Positions 1 to 10,385 of a stretch of DNA of 64,000 nucleotides are shown piece by piece. Source of the DNA: an uncultured Mitsuokella sp. (lineage in GTDB: Bacteria > Bacillota > Negativicutes > Selenomonadales > Selenomonadaceae); the NCBI GenBank assembly GCA_945877355.1, contig CAMCRT010000004.1:1-64000 (forward strand), given 5' to 3'. The position numbers were made by a program, and so were the translations under genes. The notes under the pieces are model-generated. The model saw only the letters and a list, made by a program, of their open reading frames with translations, was not told the origin of the DNA and made no database searches. Position 1 is the first letter of the stretch. Every line of letters starts with the position of its first letter.

Positions 1-251
1 TCGTCGAGCTTCTCGACGCCGAGGGCCATGGCCATGCGCTCGTAGCTGCCGAAGGCGTTCATAAGGACAGGCATCTTGGAGCCCTTGACGTTTTCAAAGA
101 GCAGGGCCACGTTCTTCTCGCCCTTGCGCTTTGAGATGCGGTCGGTGATTTCCGTGATTTCAAGGTGCGGGTCCACCTCCTGCCGGATGCGGCGCAGGAG
201 TCCCTTTTTCTCCAGGTCTGCGATGAATTCGCGTAAATCCTTGTATGCCAT
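1..251 (-). CDS. UbiD-family decarboxylase, N-terminal part (runs off the window)
   Basis: Only the first 83 codons lie in the window. The protein starts [17 protein letters not shown] and continues with a segment on LLRRI and [13 protein letters not shown], the characteristic N-terminus of UbiD-type prenylated-FMN decarboxylases. Members act in ubiquinone or menaquinone synthesis or on aromatic acids. The start lies 7 bases after the tatC stop, so it is probably cotranscribed with hepT and the tat genes, which favours a menaquinone role by inference. The catalytic region is outside the window, so substrate cannot be judged. Confidence 0.85.
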   Translation of the reverse strand, partial: MAYKDLREFIADLEKKGLLRRIRQEVDPHLEITEITDRISKRKGEKNVALLFENVKGSKMPVLMNAFGSYERMAMALGVEKLD

Positions 252-258
252 ACATGCC

Positions 259-1029
259 TCACTTTTTCATTACAAATCGTACAATGCCGTAGCCCACCTC
301 GTAAAGGACGATCATGGGCAGGGCGATCATGGACTGGGTGAATATATCCGGCGTCGGCGTGATGATCGCGCCGAGGACGAAGGACAGGAATATGACGATG
401 CGCTGGTACTTGCCCAAGAATTTGCTATTGAGAATGCCGAGCTTCGCAAGGATCGTGATGATGAGCGGCAGCTCGAAGACGAAGCCGAAGGGCAGCACGA
501 AGGACAGCGTAAAGTCAAAGTACCGGTCGACGGAGAAAAGCGCCTCCAGCTCCGCATTGCCAAAGCCCATGAAGAACCGGATGCCGGCGGGCAGCACGAG
601 GAAGAAGGCGAAGGCGATGCCGCAGAAGAACAGGATGACCGATACGGGCACCACGATGCCAAGGGTCATGCGCTCCCGGCGGGTCAGCGCCGGCAGGAAG
701 AACCGCCAGACCTGGTAAAAGACGACGGGCAGGGCCATGAGGAAGCCCGCCACCACCGCCACCTTGATATACGTAAAAAACGCTTCCGACGGCTGCATGT
801 AGTATAGCTTGCCCGCAGGAAGCGTCAGGTAGTGCATGATGTCGTCGATGAAGTAGTAGCCCACGCCGCTGCCGACGGCCACGGCCACGAGGCTCTTGAT
901 GAGACGGGAACGAAGCTCTGTCAGGTGGGCGATGAGGCTCATGCTGCCATCGTCCACTATTTCTTCCTCGACGGCCTGGCCCTCCGATGGAAGGCTCCTT
1001 GCCTCCTCGTTACTTTGCTCCACGGTCAT
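259..1029 (-). CDS. tatC: Twin-arginine translocase subunit TatC
   Basis: A 256-residue polytopic membrane protein. TatC is the receptor for twin-arginine signal peptides and exports folded, often cofactor-bearing proteins. The conserved start of the family ([17 protein letters not shown]) lies near residues 30-46 after an acidic cytoplasmic N-terminus, followed by about six hydrophobic segments; the conserved FELPL is present. The gene overlaps the end of tatA by 20 bases, indicating translational coupling. A GTG two codons inside the called start is better spaced from the upstream GGA, so the true start may be 6 bases later. Confidence 0.95.
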   Translation of the reverse strand: MTVEQSNEEARSLPSEGQAVEEEIVDDGSMSLIAHLTELRSRLIKSLVAVAVGSGVGYYFIDDIMHYLTLPAGKLYYMQPSEAFFTYIKVAVVAGFLMALPVVFYQVWRFFLPALTRRERMTLGIVVPVSVILFFCGIAFAFFLVLPAGIRFFMGFGNAELEALFSVDRYFDFTLSFVLPFGFVFELPLIITILAKLGILNSKFLGKYQRIVIFLSFVLGAIITPTPDIFTQSMIALPMIVLYEVGYGIVRFVMKK

Positions 1030-1237
1030 CGTCCTTCGGCCCCTCTAGTTCCTTTGGCTTTTCCGTTACGTCGATTTCAGCCTTTTGCTTCGGCTCTTCC
1101 TGCTCCTTATTGGCCGATTTAAACTCCCGGATGCTCTTGCCGAGGGCACGCCCCACGTCGGGGAGCTTGCCGGGGCCAAATATAATGAGCCCCAAGACGA
1201 GAATGATTAAAAGCTCTGGAACACCAAGACCAAACAT
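1010..1237 (-). CDS. tatA: TatA-type translocase subunit
   Basis: A 75-residue protein with a short periplasmic N-terminus (MFGLGVPELLII), one hydrophobic helix, the FGPGKLP hinge and an amphipathic helix followed by a charged tail. This is the architecture of TatA, the pore-forming Tat subunit. A GGAGG site precedes the ATG. It lies 3 bases after the second TatA-like gene and overlaps tatC, giving a compact operon. Confidence 0.93.
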   Translation of the reverse strand: MFGLGVPELLIILVLGLIIFGPGKLPDVGRALGKSIREFKSANKEQEEPKQKAEIDVTEKPKELEGPKDDDRGAK

Positions 1238-1240
1238 GCT

Positions 1241-1699
1241 TTATCCCTCCTGCTTCTGCTTTTCGATGGCCGCCCGCACGCTCTCCTGGGTGGGCGGCTC
1301 ATAGCCTGCCATGGGGAAAGGGCCTGCCCCTGCCTTGGCAGCAGTCTCCTTGCCCTGCTCTGCGTTTGCCTCCGCGGCCTCCGCAGAGGCGCTCGACTGC
1401 GTCTTCTCCTGTGCCACAGCCTCCTGTGATACGGCCTGCTCCTGAGCACCTTGCTTAGGAGCCTCAATAGGCTCCTTCGCTGCCCTTTGCTCCGCAGATG
1501 CTGTGGATGTGGGCGCTACGGGCCTGGGATTTGTCACGTCCGGCGCATTCATGGCCTGGGTGAGCATATCCGAGGCCTTGCGGAACTCCCGCATCCCCTT
1601 GCCGAGCATGCGCCCCATCTCCGGGAGCTTGCCGGGGCCGAATACGATGAGGCCGATGACGAGGATGAGGATGAGCTCCGGCATACCGATTCCAAACAT
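1241..1699 (-). CDS. Second TatA/TatB-type subunit with long low-complexity tail
   Basis: A 152-residue protein beginning [14 protein letters not shown] with the same FGPGKLP hinge as its neighbour, then an amphipathic helix and a long Ala/Glu/Gln-rich tail of about 100 residues. The position before tatA and the longer tail suggest a TatB-like role, but the hinge motif is the TatA form. A GGAGG lies before the ATG. Whether it acts as TatA or TatB cannot be decided from sequence alone. Confidence 0.88.
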   Translation of the reverse strand: MFGIGMPELILILVIGLIVFGPGKLPEMGRMLGKGMREFRKASDMLTQAMNAPDVTNPRPVAPTSTASAEQRAAKEPIEAPKQGAQEQAVSQEAVAQEKTQSSASAEAAEANAEQGKETAAKAGAGPFPMAGYEPPTQESVRAAIEKQKQEG

Positions 1700-1711
1700 A
1701 GTCTGCCTCCG

Positions 1712-2683
1712 TCAAAACTCGCGGTCGCCGATGAAGTCCGCCACCATCTCGAAGGACTCCCGCACGTCCTTTGGCAGGGACTCGGGGAGCACCTCCTTGG
1801 CGTGGTTGAGAAACTCATCGGCCTTTTCCTTGGCAAAGTCCACAGCGTCCGTCGCCTTCACGATGGCAAGGGCCCGCTCCACGTCCGCGTCCTCCATTTC
1901 GGGATTGACGAGGATCTTTCGGAGCGTCTCCGCCTCGTTGCTCATCTCCAGGGCCCGGAGCACCGGCAGGGTCACGATGCCCTGGCGTATATCGTTGCCG
2001 GCGGGCTTTCCGATCTTCTCTGCCGTCTGCTCGATGTCGAGGAGGTCGTCCGTGATCTGGAAGGCCATGCCGATGGAGTGACCGTAGTCCGCCATCTGGG
2101 CCGCCTCGTCCTGGTCCATGCCGCCGACGATGCCGCCGAGCTCGCAGCAGATCTCGAGAAAGTCCGCCGTCTTCTTCTGGATGCGGTCGTAATACTCCTC
2201 AATCGTGCGGGCCCCGGAGAAGGCCGCCTGGTCCTGGATGATCTCGCCGACGCTCAGATTGCACACGAGCTCCGCCAGGCGCTTCGATACATAGTCCCCG
2301 TAGCCCTCCGCCGCGATGATGGAGAAGGCCCGGGCAAAGATATAGTCCCCCGCAAGGATTGCCACCTGGTTGCCCCACTTTGCATTGGCCGTCTCCGACC
2401 CGCGCCGGGTGTCCGCGTCGTCGATGACATCATCGTGGACGAGGGAGGCCATGTGGATGAGCTCCAGTGCCTCGGCGAGCGGCATGATGCGCTCCGGCGC
2501 AAAGGCTGCGCCGCCCCGGGCCGAAAGAAGTGCCAGTGCCGGACGGATGCGCTTGCCGCCTGAGGTCACGAGGTGCTCGCCCACCTCCGTCACCAGCGCA
2601 TCCGGTGCCTCCACAGCGCGCAAAAGCCCCTCCTCCAGCACCTCGAGGTCGCTCTTTATCACATCAAACATGGGGTTTGACAA
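1712..2683 (-). CDS. Trans-polyprenyl diphosphate synthase (heptaprenyl/octaprenyl type)
   Basis: An isoprenyl diphosphate synthase of about 323 residues that builds the quinone side chain from IPP and an allylic primer. The first aspartate-rich motif (HDDVIDDADTRRG) and the second (ITDDLLDIEQT) are both intact, as is the early GGKRIRP. The TTG start is preferred because an AGGTGAT ribosome site sits 4 bases before it; GTG 9 bases upstream and ATG 12 bases downstream are alternatives. It is first in an operon with the Tat genes and a UbiD-type gene, consistent with menaquinone synthesis. Exact chain length cannot be read by eye. Confidence 0.92.
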   Translation of the reverse strand: MSNPMFDVIKSDLEVLEEGLLRAVEAPDALVTEVGEHLVTSGGKRIRPALALLSARGGAAFAPERIMPLAEALELIHMASLVHDDVIDDADTRRGSETANAKWGNQVAILAGDYIFARAFSIIAAEGYGDYVSKRLAELVCNLSVGEIIQDQAAFSGARTIEEYYDRIQKKTADFLEICCELGGIVGGMDQDEAAQMADYGHSIGMAFQITDDLLDIEQTAEKIGKPAGNDIRQGIVTLPVLRALEMSNEAETLRKILVNPEMEDADVERALAIVKATDAVDFAKEKADEFLNHAKEVLPESLPKDVRESFEMVADFIGDREF

Positions 2684-2736
2684 AATCATCACCTACATCA
2701 ATCTATTGCGGGTATTTTATGCATACGTATTTATTT

Positions 2737-2765
2737 ATTCTACTACATATTCCATCTTTTGTCAT
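2737..2765 (-). promoter_or_regulatory. Promoter of the polyprenyl synthase-tat operon
   Basis: On the minus strand ATGACA (-35) and TAGAAT (-10) are separated by exactly 17 bases, each one mismatch from consensus. It sits about 55 bases before the TTG start and reads away from the ribosomal operon terminator. Confidence 0.65.
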
Positions 2766-2890
2766 GCCTCACAGGCAGAAAACACTGCCGTCATCTTATA
2801 AATTTCTCTTGCTCGAAAAAAGACCCGCCGACCTTGAGGCGACAGCCTTGCTTGAACCGATGGGAATCGTACGCTCCAAGTACCCCGTGC

Positions 2891-2935
2891 AAAAGAAAAA
2901 AGCCCTCACCCCTTGTGTTTCAAAGGGTGAGGGCT
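2891..2935 (-). terminator. Rho-independent terminator of the ribosomal alpha operon
   Basis: An inverted repeat AGCCCTCACCC / GGGTGAGGGCT with a loop of about 13 bases is followed on the minus strand by a run of Ts. It lies 10 bases after the rplQ stop and closes the whole str-S10-spc-alpha cluster. Confidence 0.93.
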
Positions 2936-2944
2936 CAATGTCTC

Positions 2945-3283
2945 TTACACGAGCTCGATGATGACCATCGGAGCTGCGTCGCCGCGGCGGTTGCCGAGCT
3001 TCAGGATGCGCGTGAAGCCACCCTGGCGCTCCTTGTACTTTGCTGCGACTTCGTCAAAAATCTTCCGCACTACGTCTTCTTCAGAAAGCTGCGCGATGAC
3101 CTGACGGCGAGCGTTGAGATCGCCACGCTTTGCCAGCGTGATGATCTTCTCGGCGAACTTGCGGAGCTCCTTCGCCTTTGCTTCCGTCGTCTCGATGCGG
3201 CCATATTTGAAGAAGGAAGTGAGGATGCTCGCAAACAGAGCCTTGCGGGCTGCTGAGTTGCGTCCTAGTTTCCTATAGCTCAT
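2945..3283 (-). CDS. rplQ: Ribosomal protein L17
   Basis: A 112-residue protein starting [19 protein letters not shown], the signature of bacterial L17, a large-subunit protein near the exit tunnel. It is the last gene of the cluster, 18 bases after rpoA and just before the terminator. Length is normal for Firmicutes. Confidence 0.98.
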   Translation of the reverse strand: MSYRKLGRNSAARKALFASILTSFFKYGRIETTEAKAKELRKFAEKIITLAKRGDLNARRQVIAQLSEEDVVRKIFDEVAAKYKERQGGFTRILKLGNRRGDAAPMVIIELV

Positions 3284-3301
3284 GGGTTTCCCTCTTTCCT
3301 G

Positions 3302-4261
3302 TCATTCGTTGTTCTCTTTGAGCGCAAGACCGAGCTCTTCCAGCTTCTTCTTGACTTCCTCAAGGGATTTGCGCCCAAGGTTGCGAACCTTCATCATGTC
3401 CTCTTCCGTCTTGTCCGCCAGGTCAGCGACCGTGTTGATATTGGCGCGCTTGAGGCAGTTGAAGGAACGCACGGAAAGGTCGAGGTCCTCAATCGTCATG
3501 TCGAGAACCTTCTGCGAAGCATCTTCTTCCTCTTCCGGGAAGGTTGCCTCAACCTCTTCCTCCTCCTCTGCGAGCCCGTCCATGTTCTGGAAGAGCTTCA
3601 GGTGCATGACGAGAATGCCTGCCGCCTTGCTGACGGCTTCCTCCGGGCGGAGCGAACCATCCGTCCAGACCTCGAGGATCAGACGGTCATAGTCCGTGAC
3701 ATTGCCGACACGCGTGTCCTGCACGGTGTAGTTGACGCGCTGGACGGGGGAGAAAATCGAATCGATAGGAATGACGCCGATGGTATCCTCCGGCTTCTTG
3801 TTCTTGTCCGCCGGGACATAGCCACGGCCGCGCTCGACGGTCATCTCGATCTTGAGCTTGCCGTCCTCGTTGAGGGTGGCGATGTGAAGATCGGGATTCA
3901 GGACCTCGATATCCGTGTCGCAGATGATGTCTGCTGCCGTAACCTCGCGCTCGCCCTCCGCATCGATGCGAATGATGCGGGGCTCTGTGCCTGCCATCTT
4001 GAGGCAGAGCTGCTTGAGGTTCAGGACGATGTTCGTCACATCGTCACGGACGCCCGGGATCGTGGAGAACTCATGAAGCACGCCATCGATTCGTATGGAG
4101 GTAATCGCAGCACCTTCCAGCGAGGAGAGAAGCATGCGGCGGAGGCTGTTGCCGAAAGTCGTGCCGTAGCCCCGTTCCAGAGGCTCGCAGACGAATTTGC
4201 CGTAGCGGTTATCCTCGCTGATTTCCGCAATTTCAATTTTCGGTTTCTCGATGTCTATCAT
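3302..4261 (-). CDS. rpoA: RNA polymerase alpha subunit
   Basis: A 319-residue alpha subunit. The N-terminal assembly domain contains [20 protein letters not shown] near residues 30-50. A very acidic linker at about 233-252 leads to the C-terminal DNA/activator-binding domain ([17 protein letters not shown], then [12 protein letters not shown]). A GGAGG precedes the ATG. Position between rpsD and rplQ is the usual one. Confidence 0.98.
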   Translation of the reverse strand: MIDIEKPKIEIAEISEDNRYGKFVCEPLERGYGTTFGNSLRRMLLSSLEGAAITSIRIDGVLHEFSTIPGVRDDVTNIVLNLKQLCLKMAGTEPRIIRIDAEGEREVTAADIICDTDIEVLNPDLHIATLNEDGKLKIEMTVERGRGYVPADKNKKPEDTIGVIPIDSIFSPVQRVNYTVQDTRVGNVTDYDRLILEVWTDGSLRPEEAVSKAAGILVMHLKLFQNMDGLAEEEEEVEATFPEEEEDASQKVLDMTIEDLDLSVRSFNCLKRANINTVADLADKTEEDMMKVRNLGRKSLEEVKKKLEELGLALKENNE

Positions 4262-4310
4262 CTTGACTGGACCTCCTCAATACTACTATGCACAAAGGCA
4301 CAATTCGTCA

Positions 4311-4904
4311 TTATTTGGAGTACAGCTCGACGATAGCCTGCTCATTGACAGGGACATCGATTTCCTCGCGATTGGGGAAACGGGTCACCTTGCCCGTGAG
4401 GTTCGCCTGATCTGCTTCAAGCCAGGCAGGAGCGGAAAGGGAGTTCTTGCTCTCCTTGAGCTCCTTGAAGAACGCATTCGTCGCGCTCTTCTCTGCCACA
4501 GCGATGACATCTCCCTCGGAAACGAGTGCGGAGGGGATATCGACGCGCTTGCCGTTGACCGTGAAGTGGCCGTGACGGACAAGCTGGCGTGCCTGACGGC
4601 GCGTGTTGGCGAGGCCGAGGCGGAAGACGACGTTGTCGAGACGACGCTCGAGAAGGCCCAGGAGGTTTTCACCCGTGACGCCCTGCATCTTCTTTGCTTT
4701 ATCATAGTATCCACGGAACTGCTTTTCCAGCACACCGTAGATGAACTTTGCTTTCTGCTTTTCTTTCAGCTGCGTGCCGTATTCGGAAACCTTGCGGTTC
4801 GTGCGGCGAAGCTGCCTTTTCGACTCCTTGCTGCGACCGATGACCGCCGGCTCCAGGCCGAGCGCACGGCAGCGCTTGAGTGCGGGGACTCTATCAATTG
4901 CCAT
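4311..4904 (-). CDS. rpsD: Ribosomal protein S4
   Basis: A 197-residue primary 16S rRNA-binding protein. The S4 RNA-binding domain is visible ([20 protein letters not shown], then [17 protein letters not shown]). The N-terminus has only one cysteine, so this is the zinc-free form. In Firmicutes S4 often represses its own synthesis; the 49-base gap to rpoA shows no clear S4 leader to my eye. Confidence 0.98.
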   Translation of the reverse strand: MAIDRVPALKRCRALGLEPAVIGRSKESKRQLRRTNRKVSEYGTQLKEKQKAKFIYGVLEKQFRGYYDKAKKMQGVTGENLLGLLERRLDNVVFRLGLANTRRQARQLVRHGHFTVNGKRVDIPSALVSEGDVIAVAEKSATNAFFKELKESKNSLSAPAWLEADQANLTGKVTRFPNREEIDVPVNEQAIVELYSK

Positions 4905-4923
4905 CTTTTACATGCACCTCCCA

Positions 4924-5316
4924 TTAAACCCTTCTACGCTTCGGCGGACGGCATCCGTTGTGGGGAATCGGGGTGACGTCTTTGATCATGTTGACCTCGA
5001 GCCCCGTTGCCTGCAGGCTGCGGATAGCGGCCTCGCGACCAGCGCCAGGTCCCTTGACATAGACTTCGACCTGCTTGAGGCCATGCTCCATAGCTGCCTT
5101 TGCAGCCGTCTCTGCTGCCATCTGTGCAGCAAAGGGCGTCGACTTGCGGGATCCGCGGAAGCCGAGTCCGCCGGCGCTGGCCCAGGAAAGTGCATTGCCG
5201 CTCTTATCTGTGAGCGTAACAATCGTGTTGTTGAACGTCGAGCTGATATGCGCGACGCCGTATTCAACGTTCTTACGAACTTTTTTCTTCGTGCGAACTG
5301 CTTTCTTAACTGCCAC
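4924..5316 (-). CDS. rpsK: Ribosomal protein S11
   Basis: A 130-residue small-subunit platform protein. It has the typical lysine-rich N-terminus, [15 protein letters not shown], and the conserved C-terminus [18 protein letters not shown]. Start is GTG after a GGAGG. It lies 17 bases after rpsM in the standard order S13-S11-S4-alpha. Confidence 0.98.
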   Translation of the reverse strand: MAVKKAVRTKKKVRKNVEYGVAHISSTFNNTIVTLTDKSGNALSWASAGGLGFRGSRKSTPFAAQMAAETAAKAAMEHGLKQVEVYVKGPGAGREAAIRSLQATGLEVNMIKDVTPIPHNGCRPPKRRRV

Positions 5317-5333
5317 CAGTCAAACCTCCTTCA

Positions 5334-5705
5334 TTAGTCCTTCTTCTTGCCTGCTACGACCTTTTTCGGGCCCTTGCGTGTGCGGGCATTGTTCTTCGTG
5401 TTCTGTCCACGGACAGGAAGGCCAAGACGGTGACGACGTCCACGGTAGCAGCCGATATCAACGAGTCTTTTGATGTTCATCTGGCGTTCACGACGAAGAT
5501 CGCCTTCGACGATGACGTTCTTATCGATGACATCACGAAGTTTTACAACTTCGTCCTCCGTGAGGTCTCGCGTACGGGTATCGGGATTGATGCCAGTCTT
5601 AGCCAAAAGATCCTGGCTCGTCTTGAGACCAATGCCGAAAATGTACGTCAAAGCAATTTCAATTCTCTTGTCACGGGGCAAATCTACACCGGCAATACGT
5701 GCCAT
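5334..5705 (-). CDS. rpsM: Ribosomal protein S13
   Basis: A 123-residue small-subunit head protein starting [20 protein letters not shown], with the helix-two-turn-helix region and the basic C-terminal tail ([17 protein letters not shown]) that reaches toward the P site. A GGAGG-like site precedes the ATG. Gap to rpmJ is 24 bases. Confidence 0.98.
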   Translation of the reverse strand: MARIAGVDLPRDKRIEIALTYIFGIGLKTSQDLLAKTGINPDTRTRDLTEDEVVKLRDVIDKNVIVEGDLRRERQMNIKRLVDIGCYRGRRHRLGLPVRGQNTKNNARTRKGPKKVVAGKKKD

Positions 5706-5729
5706 TAAAAAAGCACCTCCATTTCTCTT

Positions 5730-5843
5730 TTAACCTTGTCTCTGCTTGTGTTTCGGGTTTTCACAAATGATCATGACGCGACCCTTGCGCTTGATGACTT
5801 TGCACTTCTCGCAGATGCGCTTTACTGACGGTTTCACCTTCAT
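5730..5843 (-). CDS. rpmJ: Ribosomal protein L36 (zinc-ribbon form)
   Basis: A 37-residue protein, [20 protein letters not shown] and onward, ending in NPKHKQRQG. It carries the zinc ligands C11, C14, C27 and H32 of the canonical Cys-containing L36. Its place between infA and rpsM is the standard one. The 108 bases between it and infA show no further gene. Confidence 0.96.
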   Translation of the reverse strand: MKVKPSVKRICEKCKVIKRKGRVMIICENPKHKQRQG

Positions 5844-5951
5844 TCGGATTCCCCCTTTCTCTTTTTTGTCAGTCGTCATTACGCTAGTATATCATGTTTG
5901 GAGCCCTCTGCCTAGAGGGAAACTGAAAAAAGCGACGACGATTGGCGAATT

Positions 5952-6170
5952 TTATTTGAAACGATACGTGATGCGGCCCCTTGTGAGGTCGTAGGGCGTG
6001 AGCTCTATCGTCACCCTGTCCCCCGGAAGGATCCGGATGAAGTTCATGCGGATCTTTCCGGAAACATGGGCGAGAACCACGTGACCGTTTTCCAGCTCCA
6101 CCTGGAACATCGCATTTGGCAGTGCTTCCAGGACTTTGCCTTCTACTTCTATGACATCCTGCTTCGACAT
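5952..6170 (-). CDS. infA: Translation initiation factor IF-1
   Basis: A 72-residue OB-fold protein starting [20 protein letters not shown], with [20 protein letters not shown] and the C-terminus [10 protein letters not shown]-1 occupies the A site of the 30S subunit during initiation. The internal ATG is chosen because AAAGGAG lies 8 bases before it and the family starts there; upstream codons in frame are leader sequence. It follows an unusual terminator and structured leader rather than map. Confidence 0.97.
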   Translation of the reverse strand: MSKQDVIEVEGKVLEALPNAMFQVELENGHVVLAHVSGKIRMNFIRILPGDRVTIELTPYDLTRGRITYRFK

Positions 6171-6285
6171 ATTTGTGGCTCCTTTGCTAGGCCTTATCCA
6201 GATAAGCGGCTGCAAGTGCAGCCTGTGGCGTTGGGCAGAGCACAAGATTTCGATTGGGATGCCCAACAGCAAGTGGTTTTCCATA
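6171..6285 (-). promoter_or_regulatory. Structured 5' leader of infA
   Basis: Between the adk terminator and the infA ribosome site the minus strand holds three hairpins: TTGGG-CAT-CCCAA (6254-6266), GGCTGC-ACTT-GCAGCC (6208-6223) and CTTAT-CTGG-ATAAG (6193-6206). The first competes with a longer pairing of GTTGGGC (6261-6267) with GCCCAAC (6230-6236). No convincing -35/-10 pair was seen. A regulatory role is inference. Confidence 0.4.
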
Positions 6286-6310
6286 GAAAAAGCGGCCTTT
6301 TAGCCGCTTC
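6286..6310 (-). terminator. Rho-independent terminator after adk
   Basis: On the minus strand AAGCGGC-TAAAAG-GCCGCTT is followed directly by Ts. It lies about 20 bases after the adk stop and separates S10-spc from infA-alpha, which are usually read through. Incomplete termination is likely. Confidence 0.8.
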
Positions 6311-6330
6311 TTCCTGTATACGATGATTCT

Positions 6331-6984
<654 letters not shown>

Positions 6985-8241
6985 TCATTTCATAAACCCT
7001 TCGTAGTGGCGCATGACCACCATCGCCTCGATCTGCTTCATGGTCTGAAGCGCGACGCCGACGACGATGAGAAGTGCCGTGCCACCGAAGTAGACGCCCT
7101 GGATATGGGTCGCTCCTGCGATGAGATTCGGCAGGACGGCGATGAAGGCCAGGAACACGGAGCCCGCCAGCGTGATGCGGGTGAGCACGTGATCCAGGTA
7201 ATCAGCCGTCGGCTGGCCGGGACGAATGCCCGGGATGAAGCCGCCGTACTTCTTCAGATTGTCCGCCATGTCAGGTATCTTGACGGTGACGGCCGTGTAG
7301 AAATAGGTGAAGAAGATGATGAGGAGGACATAGAGCGTCGTCTGAAGTGGAGTGCCCCATTGCAGGTAGGAGGCGATGAGCTTCACCGTGTCATTCTGGA
7401 CGAACTGCGCGATGGTCGGCGGAAACATCAGAAGTGACGAGGCGAAGATGATGGGTATGACGCCTGCCTGATTGACCTTCAATGGGATATGGCTGGAATG
7501 GCCGCCGAAGGCCCGCTGGCCCACGACGCGCTTCGCATAGGATATCGGGATGCGGCGGAAGCCGGTCTCGATATGGATGACGAAGACGACCATCGCAATG
7601 GCGATGACAGCAAAGAGGAAGACCTGGAAATAGCTGATGGTACCAGCCTGCACATAGTGATAAATCGTGCCAAGATTCTTCGGGAGTGCTGCGACAATGC
7701 CGGCGAAGATGATGAGCGAGATGCCGTTTCCGACGCCCTGCGCTGTGATCTGCTCGCCGATCCACATGAGGAGGATCGTGCCGGCCGTCAGGGTGATTGC
7801 GATAATCAGGATGTTCACCGGATTGGGGTTCAGGATCGCGGACTTTAGTCCGATCGACATGCCGAGAGCCTGCAGGAAGGCGAGGATCACGGTGAGATAG
7901 CGCGTGACCTGCGTCGTCTTCTTATGGCCCTCCGCCCCCTCCTTCGACCACTGCTCCAGGGTCGGGATGACCACGTTCAGGAGCTGGATGATAATCGCCG
8001 CATTGATGTAGGGCGTTATGCTCATGGCGAAGATGGAGAACTTGGAGAACGCGCCGCCCGAGAAGAGATCCAGGAGGCCGAACAGGCTGCCATTGGCAAA
8101 GAGCTGCTCGATGGCTCTCGGATCCACGCCCGGGACGGGGATATGCGTCCCCATGCGGAAAATCGCAAACATGACAAGGGTGAAGATGATCTTCTGTCGA
8201 AGCTCCGGAATCTTGAAGATGTTACCAAGGGCTCCGAGCAC
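6985..8241 (-). CDS. secY: Preprotein translocase subunit SecY
   Basis: A 418-residue channel protein with ten hydrophobic segments. The plug and first-segment region (TLVMFAIFRMGTHIPVPGVD) and the loops contacting the ribosome and SecA are typical. GTG start; the rplO stop lies one base before it, so translation is probably coupled. SecE and SecG are not in the window. Confidence 0.98.
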   Translation of the reverse strand: MLGALGNIFKIPELRQKIIFTLVMFAIFRMGTHIPVPGVDPRAIEQLFANGSLFGLLDLFSGGAFSKFSIFAMSITPYINAAIIIQLLNVVIPTLEQWSKEGAEGHKKTTQVTRYLTVILAFLQALGMSIGLKSAILNPNPVNILIIAITLTAGTILLMWIGEQITAQGVGNGISLIIFAGIVAALPKNLGTIYHYVQAGTISYFQVFLFAVIAIAMVVFVIHIETGFRRIPISYAKRVVGQRAFGGHSSHIPLKVNQAGVIPIIFASSLLMFPPTIAQFVQNDTVKLIASYLQWGTPLQTTLYVLLIIFFTYFYTAVTVKIPDMADNLKKYGGFIPGIRPGQPTADYLDHVLTRITLAGSVFLAFIAVLPNLIAGATHIQGVYFGGTALLIVVGVALQTMKQIEAMVVMRHYEGFMK

Positions 8242-8242
8242 C

Positions 8243-8683
8243 TCAGATCACCTCGACTTTTCCACCTGCTGCCGTAATCTTTTCTTCTGCGGACTTCGTG
8301 AAGCCGTTGGCGCGGACCGTGAGCTTCTTCTTGAGCTCGCCGTTTCCGAGGATACGGATGCCGTCGCAGACGTTCTTCAGGACGCCGGCCTCCACGAGGA
8401 GCACCGGATCAACCGTGGCGCCATCCTCAAAACGATTGAGGGTCTCCACGTTGACCTCGGCGTATTCCTTCGCCCAGACGTTCTTGAAGCCGCGCTTCGG
8501 GAGACGGCGGTAGAGCGGCATCTGGCCGCCCTCAAAGCCCGTGCGGACGCCGCCGCCGGAGCGGGAGTTCTGGCCCTTCATGCCGCGGCCGCTCGTCTTG
8601 CCGTTGCCGGAGCCGAGACCGCGGCCGACGCGATTGCGCACCTTGCGGGAGCCTTCGGCGGGAGTAAGTTCATGTAGTTTCAT
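8243..8683 (-). CDS. rplO: Ribosomal protein L15
   Basis: A 146-residue 50S assembly protein starting [20 protein letters not shown], with the Gly-rich extension [20 protein letters not shown]. Order L30-L15-SecY is standard and spacing is tight. Confidence 0.98.
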   Translation of the reverse strand: MKLHELTPAEGSRKVRNRVGRGLGSGNGKTSGRGMKGQNSRSGGGVRTGFEGGQMPLYRRLPKRGFKNVWAKEYAEVNVETLNRFEDGATVDPVLLVEAGVLKNVCDGIRILGNGELKKKLTVRANGFTKSAEEKITAAGGKVEVI

Positions 8684-8697
8684 CGCTTTCGCCTCCC

Positions 8698-8883
8698 TCA
8701 GTCTGCAATTTCTTCCACGTGAATCAGATGCTCGACCTTGTGGAGCTGGCCGCGAAGAGACGGCGAGTCCACAAACTCCTTGACGGAGTTGATCTTGCGA
8801 AGGCCCAGGGCGCGCACCGTGCGGCGCTGGGTCTCAGGACGCCCGATCAGGCTCCTCTTGAGCGTTACTTTCAGTTTTGCCAT
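8698..8883 (-). CDS. rpmD: Ribosomal protein L30
   Basis: A 61-residue protein, [20 protein letters not shown], with [12 protein letters not shown] typical of the short bacterial L30. It lies between rpsE and rplO with gaps of 13 and 14 bases. Confidence 0.97.
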   Translation of the reverse strand: MAKLKVTLKRSLIGRPETQRRTVRALGLRKINSVKEFVDSPSLRGQLHKVEHLIHVEEIAD

Positions 8884-8896
8884 GATCTAAGCCTCC

Positions 8897-9403
8897 TCAA
8901 CCCAGGATTTCCTGAACCGTCTTGCCACGAAGCTCAGCGACCGTCTCAGCACGCTTCAGGCTCTTGAGGCCTTCCATCGTGGCGCGGACCATGTTGTTCG
9001 GGTTCGCGCTGCCCAGGGACTTCGTGAGGATGTCCTTGATGCCTGCGAGCTCGAGGATGGCACGAGCCGGGCCGCCGGCGATGACGCCGGTACCTTTTGC
9101 AGCCGGCTTCAGCATGACGCGGCCAGCGCCGAAGATGCCGATCATCTCGTGGGGAATCGTGCGGCCGTCAAAGAGAGCGATCTCGACGAGATTCTTCTTT
9201 GCGTCCTCGACACCCTTGCGGATTGCCTCGGGGACCTCTGCCGCCTTGCCAAGACCGACACCGACCTTGCCCTTCTTGTTGCCGACGACTACGAGCGCCG
9301 AAAAAGAGAAGCGGCGGCCGCCCTTGACGACCTTTGCAACGCGGTTGATGTAAACAACCTTCTCCTCGAACTCGGGAGTTTCGTTGTCAAAATTTCTAGC
9401 CAT
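8897..9403 (-). CDS. rpsE: Ribosomal protein S5
   Basis: A 168-residue small-subunit protein involved in decoding accuracy. It has the double-stranded RNA-binding-type N-domain ([20 protein letters not shown], then [14 protein letters not shown]) and the C-domain with [20 protein letters not shown]. Confidence 0.98.
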   Translation of the reverse strand: MARNFDNETPEFEEKVVYINRVAKVVKGGRRFSFSALVVVGNKKGKVGVGLGKAAEVPEAIRKGVEDAKKNLVEIALFDGRTIPHEMIGIFGAGRVMLKPAAKGTGVIAGGPARAILELAGIKDILTKSLGSANPNNMVRATMEGLKSLKRAETVAELRGKTVQEILG

Positions 9404-9424
9404 TCATTTACCTCCTTTTGGCAC

Positions 9425-9784
9425 TTAGAACTTGAGCCCAGCTTCGCGGGCTGCTTCTGCGAGGGCTGCGACACGGCCATGGTAGACATAGCCGCCGCGA
9501 TCGAAAACGACTTCCTTGATGCCCTTTTCGATGGCGCGCTTTGCGATCTCTGCACCGATGGCCTTTGCAGCCTCGATGTTGCCGCCGTACTGCTCGAAGC
9601 CCTTGTCCTTCGTGGAGGCAGAGACGAGCGTCACGCCCTGCTCATCGTCGATGACCTGGACGTAGATGTTCTTGAGGCTGCGGTACACGCTCAGGCGTGG
9701 ACGCGCTGCCGTGCCGGAGATATGGTTGCGGACACGCAGATGGCGTTTCTGGCGTGCCTTGTTCTTATCTGCTTTCAAAAGCAC
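9425..9784 (-). CDS. rplR: Ribosomal protein L18
   Basis: A 119-residue 5S rRNA-binding protein. The motifs [20 protein letters not shown] and [20 protein letters not shown] are diagnostic. It lies 21 bases before rpsE. Confidence 0.98.
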   Translation of the reverse strand: MLLKADKNKARQKRHLRVRNHISGTAARPRLSVYRSLKNIYVQVIDDEQGVTLVSASTKDKGFEQYGGNIEAAKAIGAEIAKRAIEKGIKEVVFDRGGYVYHGRVAALAEAAREAGLKF

Positions 9785-9810
9785 AGTGTTTCACTCCTTT
9801 CCCTGTCGTC

Positions 9811-10362
9811 TTACTTCTTGCCCTTCGCGCCGGACTTGCCTTCCTTGCGACGGATATGCTCGCCAGCGTATTTGATGCCCTTGCCCTTATAAGGCTCCGG
9901 CTCACGGAAGGAACGAATCTCCGCTGCGATCTGGCCGACGACCTCTTTGTCGATGCCCTTGACCGTAATCGCATTGGCAGACGGTACGTCGAACTCGATG
10001 CCCGCAGGCGGCTCGACGACGACAGGATGGGAGAAGCCCAGGGAGAGGTTGAGGTTCTTGCCCTGCTTCTGGGCACGATAGCCAACACCATTTATCTCGA
10101 GGTTCTTCGTGAAGCCCTCCGTGACGCCCACCACCATGTTGTGGATGAGGGAGCGGGAAAGGCCATGAAGCGCCCGATGGGGCTTATCGTCGGACGGGCG
10201 GGTGACCGTAAGGACAGCGCCGTCGACGGTTACTTTCATTTCCGGATGGATGTGGCGCGAAAGCTCACCTTTCGGGCCCTTTACCTTCACCAGGTTATCC
10301 TCGCCGACCGTGACCGTGACGCCGGACGGGATATCAACCGGTGCATTACCAATTCTTGACAT
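9811..10362 (-). CDS. rplF: Ribosomal protein L6
   Basis: A 183-residue two-domain 50S protein starting [17 protein letters not shown] and carrying the C-terminal signature [20 protein letters not shown]. It lies between rpsH and rplR. Confidence 0.98.
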   Translation of the reverse strand: MSRIGNAPVDIPSGVTVTVGEDNLVKVKGPKGELSRHIHPEMKVTVDGAVLTVTRPSDDKPHRALHGLSRSLIHNMVVGVTEGFTKNLEINGVGYRAQKQGKNLNLSLGFSHPVVVEPPAGIEFDVPSANAITVKGIDKEVVGQIAAEIRSFREPEPYKGKGIKYAGEHIRRKEGKSGAKGKK

Positions 10363-10385
10363 CTGTACACCTCCTGACTACAAGC

